This document shows, piece by piece, positions 15,357-22,196 of a DNA stretch of 64,000 nucleotides (the stretch's first letter is position 1; every line of letters starts with the position of its first letter). Source of the DNA: Streptomyces capillispiralis. Its GTDB lineage: Bacteria; Actinomycetota; Actinomycetes; Streptomycetales; Streptomycetaceae. The notes under the pieces were generated by a model. That model was not told where the DNA came from and searched no databases. It saw only the letters and a list, made by a program, of their open reading frames with translations. Made by a program: the position numbers and the translations under genes. The stretch covers positions 3,380,501 through 3,444,500 of the forward strand of contig NZ_VIWV01000001.1 in assembly GCF_007829875.1 (NCBI RefSeq), read 5' to 3'.

Positions 15357-16442
15357 GTGAGCAGTGGACGCATGCGCGTGCTGAGGCCCGAGGAGCTCGG
15401 CGAGGGGGAACGGGAGCGCTGGCGGGAACTGCGCGCCGCGACGGACGCACCACGCAATCCGTTCATGGAACCGGAGTTCACCACCGCCGTCGGCCGGGTC
15501 CGGCCGCAGGCCAGGATCGCGGTGCTGTACGAGGGGGCGGAACCGGCGGGCTTCCTGCCGTACGAGCGGGGCGCGCTGGGACAGGGCCGGGCGATAGGGC
15601 TCGGGGTGTCCGACTGCCAGGGCGCGGTGCTGGGCCCCGGGCACACCCCGGAGACCGCTGAACTGCTGCGGGCCTGCTCGCTGTCGAGCTTCGCCTTCGA
15701 CAACCTGGAGGCCGGGCAGGGGCTGTTCGTGCCGTACGCGGCCGAGGAGCACGCCACCTACGTCATCGACGTGGAGAAGGGCTACGAGACCTACGAGTCG
15801 GTGCTGCGCACCCAGTCGCCCAAGTTCCTCAAGACCACCCTCGCCAAGGAGCGCAGGCTCGGCCGGCAGGCCGGACCGGTGCGGTTCGTCTTCGACGAAC
15901 GCGACCCGGCCGCGCTGCGCGCCCTCATGGAATGGAAGTCGGCGCAGTACCGCAGGACGGGGCGCCGGGACCGTTTCGCGCGGGAGTGGATCACCCGGCT
16001 CGTGGGGCGGCTCGCCGAGACCCGGGCGCCGCAGTGCACGGGCACGCTGTCGGTGCTCTACGCCGGCGACCGACCCGTCGCCGCGCACTTCGGCCTGCGT
16101 TCCGCCACCGTCCTGGCCTGCTGGTTCCCGGCGTACGACCCGGAGTTCGCGAAGTTCTCGCCCGGTCTGGTGCTGCATCTGCGGATGGCCGAGGCGGCGG
16201 CGGCCGAGGGCATCGGCCTGCTCGACCTGGGGCGCGGGCCGGCCGAGTACAAGGACTCGCTGAAGACCGGCGAACTCGCCGTCCACGAAGGGGCGGTGAC
16301 CCGCCCGGGCGTGGGGGCCGCGCTGCACTGGCTGGGCCGCGAGCCCGCGCGCCGGGCGCACGGTTTCGTCCGCGCCCGCCCGCGGCTGGCGTCGCTGGCG
16401 TCGCGCACGCTGAAGGGCGCGGCTCGGCTGCGCCGGTCCTGA
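15357..16442 (+). CDS. CelD/FemAB-like GNAT-fold acyltransferase (BioF2-like)
   Basis: A 361-residue protein with two GNAT folds. The C-terminal half (about residues 170-310) has the BioF2-like acetyltransferase pattern: GTLSVLYAGDRPVAAHFGLR, AYDPEFAKFSPGLVLHLRMAEAAAAEG and LDLGRGPAEYKDSLKTG. Proteins of this type occur in cellulose, sialic acid and other exopolysaccharide loci and transfer acyl or aminoacyl groups to sugars. The GTG at 15357 follows GGGGGG; an ATG five codons in is an alternative. First gene of a GNAT-GT2-deacetylase operon (20-bp gap to the next gene), probably modifying or building the surface polymer of this region. Confidence 0.85.
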   Translation: MSSGRMRVLRPEELGEGERERWRELRAATDAPRNPFMEPEFTTAVGRVRPQARIAVLYEGAEPAGFLPYERGALGQGRAIGLGVSDCQGAVLGPGHTPETAELLRACSLSSFAFDNLEAGQGLFVPYAAEEHATYVIDVEKGYETYESVLRTQSPKFLKTTLAKERRLGRQAGPVRFVFDERDPAALRALMEWKSAQYRRTGRRDRFAREWITRLVGRLAETRAPQCTGTLSVLYAGDRPVAAHFGLRSATVLACWFPAYDPEFAKFSPGLVLHLRMAEAAAAEGIGLLDLGRGPAEYKDSLKTGELAVHEGAVTRPGVGAALHWLGREPARRAHGFVRARPRLASLASRTLKGAARLRRS

Positions 16443-16461
16443 GGAGGGGGAGGAAGGACGT

Positions 16462-17802
16462 ATGTCCGGCAGAACGGGAGCGGACGCGCGGACGTCGCGT
16501 ACGCAGGAGGAGATACGGCGGTTCCTGGCCATCGGCGCGGTGCAGGTCGCCGACATCGACCTGGACGGTGACGAGGCCGCGCCCAGACCGGGGCCGGGCA
16601 GCCCGCCGGTGACACACGGCGAGGTGTTCCTGCTGGTCAGACGGTCCGGCCGGCCGGTGGCCACCCTACTGACGCGGGTCCCCGAGGGAGCGGACCCCCG
16701 GGCCACGCTCCTCCGGGCGGCACGGGAGGCGGCCACGGGGGACGCACGGGGGACGGACCCGGGGGACGTGCCGGGGGCGGGGACGCCCGGGACGACGCCG
16801 CTGCCCTTCGCCTCGGTCGTCGTGGCCACCCGGGAGCGGGCCGGGCAACTCGCCAGGGCGCTGGACTCGCTGCTCGCGCAGGAGCACCCGCGCTTCGAGG
16901 TGGTCGTCGTCGACAACGCGCCCGTGACCGGCGAGACGCGCGAGCTGGTGGAGCGCAAGTACGGCGAGCGGGTGCGGTACGTGTGCGAGCCGGTGCCCGG
17001 ACTCGCGGTGGCGCACAACCGGGGCCTGGCCGAGGTCCGCGGCGAGGTGATCGCGTTCACCGACGACGACGTGGTCGCCGACCCCCGCTGGCTGGCCGAA
17101 CTGACCGCGCCCTTCGCCGCCGACCCCCGGCTCGGCTGCGCCACCGGCCTGATCCTGCCCGCCCGGCTGCGCACCCCGGCCCAGGTCCTGCTGGAGAGCC
17201 ACGGCGGCTTCGCGAAGGGCTTCACGCCGACGACGTACGACCCCGGCGACCCGCCCCGTGACGAGCCGCTGTTCCCCTTCACCGCGGGCCGCTTCGGCTC
17301 CGGCGCGAACATGGCCTTCCGCACGGAGGTGCTGCGCGCCGTCGGCGGCTTCGACCCGGCCACCGGCGCCGGGACGCCCGCCCGGGGCGGCGACGACCTG
17401 TACGGCTTCGTCCGCGTCCTCGCCCAGGGACACCGGCTGCACTACACGCCGTACGCCCTGGTGTGGCACCACCACCGGGAGGGCTGGGCCGATCTGGAGA
17501 CCCAGGCGTACGGCTACGGCGCCGGCCTCACCGCCTACCTCACCGCGATCCTGGTCAACCGGCCGACGCTGCTGCCGGCGTTCCTCGCCCGACTGCCGCG
17601 CGGTCTCGCCCGCGCCCGCGCGCTGACCGCGGTGCGCGACACGGACACCGGCGGCGCCGCGCCCGGCGGGCACGACAGCCGCACCCATCCCTGGCCGCGC
17701 CGCCTGTCGCGGCTTCAGCGCAGGGGGATGCTGTACGGGCCGGTCGGCTATCTGCGGGCGCGGCGGGCGCCGGCCGGCCGCGCGGGGAAGGAGACGGGAT
17801 GA
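16462..17802 (+). CDS. family 2 glycosyltransferase
   Basis: A 446-residue protein. Residues about 1-110 are an unusual N-terminal extension with a beta-rich start (FLAIGAVQVADIDLDGDE) and a Gly/Asp-rich linker. The GT-A domain begins at FASVVVATRERAGQL (about 118), has the nucleotide-sugar DDD motif in AFTDDDVVADP and acceptor-side motifs GSGANMAFRTEVLRAVGGFD and RGGDDLYGF. There are no evident membrane helices. It should transfer a sugar from an activated donor, probably on the cytoplasmic face. The stop overlaps the next gene start (ATGA), so it is translationally coupled to the polysaccharide deacetylase. Confidence 0.9.
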   Translation: MSGRTGADARTSRTQEEIRRFLAIGAVQVADIDLDGDEAAPRPGPGSPPVTHGEVFLLVRRSGRPVATLLTRVPEGADPRATLLRAAREAATGDARGTDPGDVPGAGTPGTTPLPFASVVVATRERAGQLARALDSLLAQEHPRFEVVVVDNAPVTGETRELVERKYGERVRYVCEPVPGLAVAHNRGLAEVRGEVIAFTDDDVVADPRWLAELTAPFAADPRLGCATGLILPARLRTPAQVLLESHGGFAKGFTPTTYDPGDPPRDEPLFPFTAGRFGSGANMAFRTEVLRAVGGFDPATGAGTPARGGDDLYGFVRVLAQGHRLHYTPYALVWHHHREGWADLETQAYGYGAGLTAYLTAILVNRPTLLPAFLARLPRGLARARALTAVRDTDTGGAAPGGHDSRTHPWPRRLSRLQRRGMLYGPVGYLRARRAPAGRAGKETG

Positions 17803-18593
17803 GCCCGGCCATACCCGTGTTCCTCTACCACGCCGTGATGGACGATCCACCGGACTGGATCGCGGAGTTCACCGTCACGCCCCGGGAGTTCGCCGCCCAT
17901 CTCGACGCCGTCGTGGACAGCGGCCGCACGCCCGTCACCATCAGCACCCTCGCCGACCACCTGGCCGGGCGGGCGCCGCTGCCGCCCCGGCCGGTGCTGC
18001 TCACCTTCGACGACGGGTTCGCCGACCTGCCCGGCCCCACCGCCGACGCCCTGGCCCGGCGCGGGCTGTCCGCCACCGCGTACCTCACCACCGGCGCCAT
18101 CGCCCCGGGCGGCCGCAGTCTGCTGCCGCCCGCCCCGATGATGCCCCTGGACCGGGTCACCGCGCTGGAACGTTCCGGCATGGAGGTCGGCAGCCACACG
18201 GTCACCCACGCCCAGCTCGACACGCTGACCGCCCGCCAGCTGCGCGCCGAACTGCTCGACTCCAAGGCGGTGCTGGAGGACGTCCTCGGCCACCCCGTCC
18301 CCCACCTCGCCTACCCGCACGGCTACAACAGCCCCCGGGTGCGCGCCATGGCCGCCCGGGCCGGCTACGAGACGGCGACCGCCGTGCGGCACGCGCTCAG
18401 CTCGGACCGGGACGAGCGCTACCGCATCGCCCGGCTGATCGTCCGCCGCGGCCACACCGTCGCCGACGTGGCCGCCTGGCTGGCGGGCGACGGCGCGCGG
18501 ATCGCCCCGTACCGGGACGGCCCGAGGACCGTCGCGTGGCGCTGGTACCGGCGCGGCCGGGCGGCGCTGCACGGCCCCGAGTTCGCGGGCTGA
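17799..18593 (+). CDS. polysaccharide deacetylase (NodB fold)
   Basis: A 264-residue carbohydrate esterase family 4-like protein. Motif 1 is TFDDGF (the metal-binding and catalytic Asp pair), motif 2 SHTVTH (the two metal-ligand His), and motif 3 lies in AYPHGYNSP. It removes N- or O-acetyl groups from a glycan. No signal peptide is visible, so it may act on a lipid-linked intermediate inside the cell or leave by another route. The ATG overlaps the GT2 stop. It is convergent with the GH26-like gene, 16 bp between stops. Confidence 0.9.
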   Translation: MSPAIPVFLYHAVMDDPPDWIAEFTVTPREFAAHLDAVVDSGRTPVTISTLADHLAGRAPLPPRPVLLTFDDGFADLPGPTADALARRGLSATAYLTTGAIAPGGRSLLPPAPMMPLDRVTALERSGMEVGSHTVTHAQLDTLTARQLRAELLDSKAVLEDVLGHPVPHLAYPHGYNSPRVRAMAARAGYETATAVRHALSSDRDERYRIARLIVRRGHTVADVAAWLAGDGARIAPYRDGPRTVAWRWYRRGRAALHGPEFAG

Positions 18594-18609
18594 GCGGCAC
18601 CCGGGGAGG

Positions 18610-19755
18610 TCACTTCGGCGGCGGCTGGTTCAGGTACGGGTCGGCCACCGCCCCGCCCAGGCTCTCCCACGCCGCGTCGCCGGCCAGGGCGAGGTCGCAG
18701 TGGGGTCCGGGGTCCCGGTAGTTCCACTGGAGCGCGGCCTTGACCCCCTCCAGGTCCTTCAGCACCCGCGGCACCTGCGCGTACCACTCGGCCTGCCGCT
18801 CCGGGCGGGCCGGGTCGGCGGCCGACCCGAACTCCGAGAGCATCAGGGGCTTGTCGTCGGAGATGTGCTCGCGGATCCAGTCGTGACTGGCCGTCTGGGT
18901 CTGCTCGAAGGTCAGCCAGTCCGTGGCGTGGCACCGGTAGTAGTTGTACTGGTTGTAGCCGATCCAGTCGACGTACGCGTCGCCCGGGTACATCCGCTCG
19001 AACAGGTCGGCGTGGTTCAGGTAGCCGGTGATGATCCAGGTCCACACCACGGTGTCGACGCCCAGTTCGCGGAAGCGGTCGTGGATGTGCCGGTAGGCCG
19101 CCACGTACTCGGCGGGGGTGCCGTTGCCCGGGGTGCGGGTGTCCATCTCCAGGTCGAAGGAGAGGAAGACCTTCTTGCCGGTGCGCTCCCCGTACTCCTT
19201 GATCCGCCGGGCCTGGACGTCGATGACGGAGGCGTCCAGCTCACCGGCCGCGATCTCCTTCCACGTCGGCTGCTGCCGCTTCGTGCCGCCCCACCACTTG
19301 CTCTCCCAGGACAGCAGCAGCATGCGGTCGTCGCCCACCCGCTGTTCCTCCGGGGTGAGCAACTGGCCCTCCCGGCGGGTCCCTTCGGGCAGGGACATGT
19401 CGTGGTACGTGTAGACGATGTCGAGCTTGCGGCCCACGCGCTCCTCGTAGGCCTTCACCTTGTCCTCCAGATCGGCGCGCTCGTGCGGCACGAACGCGCC
19501 GAACCACGCCCCGCAGGGCGGTTCGAGCAGGGCGGTGGGCCGGCATTCCTCGCCCATCGCGGAGGGTTCCGGTCCGGTGGCGTTCCTGAGGGCGAGTACG
19601 GCGACGAGCACCGCGGCGACGACCGTGGCGGAGGTGAGCAGCAGCCGCCGGCGCCGCGGCGGCGGGCCCGGCGCTTCGGGCGTCCGCGGCCTGCGGTGGC
19701 GGGCGTCGGTGGTGCGCGGACCGCTGTCGCGGCGAAAGGGACGGTTGACCTTCAC
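18610..19755 (-). CDS. GH26-like glycoside hydrolase, membrane-anchored or secreted
   Basis: A 381-residue protein. An Arg/Pro-rich cytoplasmic start is followed by one hydrophobic segment (LLLTSATVVAAVLVAVLAL, about residues 35-55) and an extracellular (beta/alpha)8-type domain. Features of family 26 and clan A are GAWFGAFVP, SWESKWWGG, VDWIGYNQYNYY and the late nucleophile motif MLSEFG. The acid/base Glu is probably in FDLEMD or the region following it, but this is less certain. It likely trims or cuts the polymer made by this locus. The GTG at 19755 overlaps the stop of the upstream gene (GTGA). Last gene of the minus-strand operon. Confidence 0.82.
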   Translation of the reverse strand: MKVNRPFRRDSGPRTTDARHRRPRTPEAPGPPPRRRRLLLTSATVVAAVLVAVLALRNATGPEPSAMGEECRPTALLEPPCGAWFGAFVPHERADLEDKVKAYEERVGRKLDIVYTYHDMSLPEGTRREGQLLTPEEQRVGDDRMLLLSWESKWWGGTKRQQPTWKEIAAGELDASVIDVQARRIKEYGERTGKKVFLSFDLEMDTRTPGNGTPAEYVAAYRHIHDRFRELGVDTVVWTWIITGYLNHADLFERMYPGDAYVDWIGYNQYNYYRCHATDWLTFEQTQTASHDWIREHISDDKPLMLSEFGSAADPARPERQAEWYAQVPRVLKDLEGVKAALQWNYRDPGPHCDLALAGDAAWESLGGAVADPYLNQPPPK

Positions 19756-20183
19756 AGAGCGGAACCCTTCCGTGTCCTCGGCGTCGGCGGGGAGGCGCGC
19801 AGCCGCGGGCAGAACGCGGCGAGTGTGGTCAGGAGGGTCAGCGTCAGCAGCACCCGCTGCGCGCTGAAGGCGTGGGTGGCGATCAGCACCGTGGCGACGA
19901 CCATCACCGCCGCGACGCTGAGGAGGACGGCCAGCATCAGCCGCTCCAGCTGGTCGGAGCGGCGGGCGAAGCCGGGCCGGCGCGTCTCCACGGGTCCCCG
20001 GGCCGGCCGTGCGCGCAGCGCCGGTCCCCACAGGCCGACCAGCGCGGCGCCGGGCCCGGCCGCCAGGAACACGGCGACCGCCGCGCCGCGCAGCGGCGAC
20101 CCGCCGGGCAGCGCGAGGGCGGCGAGCGCCAGCCAGCCGCCGAACGGCGGGAGCATCCTCATCACGAGGTCCTGCGGTGTCAT
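19752..20183 (-). CDS. small integral membrane protein
   Basis: A 143-residue protein with about four hydrophobic segments (WLALAALALPG, GAAVAVFLAAGPGAALVGLWG, RLMLAVLLSVAAVMVVATVLIA and RVLLTLTLLTTLAAF) and a basic cytoplasmic stretch between the second and third. No known family recognised. It overlaps the genes on both sides by four bases, so it is made in step with the polytopic protein before it and the hydrolase after it. A subunit or accessory of the polymer export or synthesis machinery is the simplest reading. Confidence 0.7.
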   Translation of the reverse strand: MTPQDLVMRMLPPFGGWLALAALALPGGSPLRGAAVAVFLAAGPGAALVGLWGPALRARPARGPVETRRPGFARRSDQLERLMLAVLLSVAAVMVVATVLIATHAFSAQRVLLTLTLLTTLAAFCPRLRASPPTPRTRKGSAL

Positions 20184-22159
20184 CGCTCCGCTCCCCCTTC
20201 GCGCCGCAGTTCGTAGACGACGCCCGCGCCGTTCTCCGCCACCAGCCGGAAGCGCGGCGAGGCGGCGACGGAGTCCCGGATGCGGTCCAGCTGGTCCCCG
20301 GTGAGCTGGCCGTTCATCTCGGAGTTGGCGAACTGCCCCTGGGTGAGCAGGAAGTACGCCCGGGCCGGGCGCTCCACTCCGGTCATGTCGCGGGCGAGGG
20401 TGGCGGCCGGGCTCCGCAGGATCTCGTCGACGTGCCGGCGGTCGTCGTCGAGGAACCAGTAGTGGTCGACGGTCCCGTACGACGCGTAGGCGAGCGGATA
20501 GTTGCGGTTGGCGGCGACGACCGTCGAGCCTTCGGGGGCCTGGTCGAACAGCCGCTGGACCAGGGCCACCTCCTCCGGCGGGAAGTAGTTGATCCGGTCC
20601 TTGCCGGAGTAGCTCGGGACGAAGGCCAGGGTGGCGGCGACGAGCACCAGCAGCGGGCCCGCCACGGCGACGGCGCGCCGCCCGGCGGCCGGTGCGGTGG
20701 CGCGCGCCCGCGGCCCGCGGGCATCCGCCTCGGCCTCGGCGGCGAGGGTGCGCACCCGGGGCAGCAGGGCCGCGGCGGCGAAGAAGGCGGCGCCGGGCAG
20801 CATGAACATCAGCACCCTGAAGATCATTTCGCTGCCGTAGCTGCTCGCCACGAACATCGGCAGCGGCGCGGCCGCGATCACCAGCAGGGGCGTCGCCCGG
20901 TGCCGGAGCACGCGCTGCCGCCACACCCCGGCCACCGCCAGCAGCAGCACGGTGCCCGACAGCAGCCGGGCCGCCCAGGAGGTCGCCACCGCTCCGGTGC
21001 CGGTCGGGGTGGCGCCGTACCCGGTGGCGACGTTGCCGCCGACGTCCCCCACGGAGCGGATCATGTCCGGCATCGCGGCGGACAGGAAGGGCAGCGCGGC
21101 CGTCCCGCACCAGGCCAGGAAGATCACGGCGGTGGTGACCGGCGGGACCCAGTCCCGGGAGCGGCGGACCAGGCACAGGGCGAGCAGGGAGACGGCCAGC
21201 ATGGCGGGGGTGAGCTGATGGGAGATGACCATCGCCACCACCAGCGCGCTGAGCACGGCCGTCCAGACGGCCTGCCCCCGCCGTCCGCGCGCCCCGCCGG
21301 ACCGGCCGTACCGGCGCAGCACGACCGCCAGCACACCGAGGTGCAGCGCGAAGGCCACGGACTGGGGGGAGAAGTAGTCCTGGCCCACCCAGTTGGCGAC
21401 GTAGAAGAGCCAGACCGCGGTCCAGATCAGCCGCCGGTCCTCGGTGAAGGTGCGGTAGATCAACAGCAGCGGGAGCAGCAGCATCAGGCTGGAGACCAGC
21501 GGCCACCAGGCCATGTACATCGCCGTCGACTCCACGCCCAGCAGCCGCACCAGGGCGGCCTGGGCGGCGAAGAAGCCGGGCCACTGGTCGTACACGGCCA
21601 TGTCGCCGATCTGGTCGGCGGTCTGCAGTCCCCCGGCGGTCAGCAGGTGGTCGACGACACCGTCGTGCTTCCACGCCCAGGCGTACAGCGGGGTGGGGTA
21701 GAGCACGGCCTGGGTGGCCCGCTCCATCACCAGCAGCCCGAGCACGTACGCCGCCGGCCAGCCGCCCGGCCGCCGCGGATCGCGGACGGTGTACCAGAAA
21801 CCGGCGGTCAGGACCACCAGTCCGGCCCAGAAGGCGGGGTGGAGCGCGGTGACCAGTCCGAAGTCGTCCAGCCGCGACACGTCGGTGTGGCGCACCGCGT
21901 ACCCCCACAGGGCGAGCGCGGCGAGCAGCGGGACGGCGGGCCGGGCGGCGGTGAGGCCACGGCGGCCGGGCCACACGGGCGGCAGGTCGGAAAGGTCCGT
22001 CACGGGCTCATGGGCGGGGCTCGACGACTCCGATGAGGAGGGGGCCCGCGGCCCGGGCGCGCGCTCCGGTGCCGTGTCGTCAGGGGTGGCCCGGGCCGGT
22101 GTGCCGTCCGGCGCGGGCTCGGGCGCGGATCTCTCGCGTGGAGTGGTTGGCGGACGCAC
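20180..22159 (-). CDS. polytopic membrane protein, GT-C-like architecture
   Basis: A 659-residue membrane protein with an 85-residue Pro/Glu/Ala-rich cytoplasmic N-terminus, then twelve or more hydrophobic segments (about residues 95-520) and a C-terminal soluble domain with EEVALVQRLFDQAPEGSTVVAANRN-type sequence. The layout, with an acidic first loop (VSRLDDFGLVTALHP) and an exoplasmic C-terminal domain, is that of GT-C lipid-sugar transferases, but no catalytic motif confirms this. The GTG at 22159 has GGGGGG seven bases upstream; an ORF extension further 5' lacks support. It overlaps the next gene by four bases. Confidence 0.72.
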   Translation of the reverse strand: MRPPTTPRERSAPEPAPDGTPARATPDDTAPERAPGPRAPSSSESSSPAHEPVTDLSDLPPVWPGRRGLTAARPAVPLLAALALWGYAVRHTDVSRLDDFGLVTALHPAFWAGLVVLTAGFWYTVRDPRRPGGWPAAYVLGLLVMERATQAVLYPTPLYAWAWKHDGVVDHLLTAGGLQTADQIGDMAVYDQWPGFFAAQAALVRLLGVESTAMYMAWWPLVSSLMLLLPLLLIYRTFTEDRRLIWTAVWLFYVANWVGQDYFSPQSVAFALHLGVLAVVLRRYGRSGGARGRRGQAVWTAVLSALVVAMVISHQLTPAMLAVSLLALCLVRRSRDWVPPVTTAVIFLAWCGTAALPFLSAAMPDMIRSVGDVGGNVATGYGATPTGTGAVATSWAARLLSGTVLLLAVAGVWRQRVLRHRATPLLVIAAAPLPMFVASSYGSEMIFRVLMFMLPGAAFFAAAALLPRVRTLAAEAEADARGPRARATAPAAGRRAVAVAGPLLVLVAATLAFVPSYSGKDRINYFPPEEVALVQRLFDQAPEGSTVVAANRNYPLAYASYGTVDHYWFLDDDRRHVDEILRSPAATLARDMTGVERPARAYFLLTQGQFANSEMNGQLTGDQLDRIRDSVAASPRFRLVAENGAGVVYELRREGGAER

Positions 22160-22196
22160 GGTGGTTCCCCCCTGGCGGTTCGGCTCTCTGGCGTGA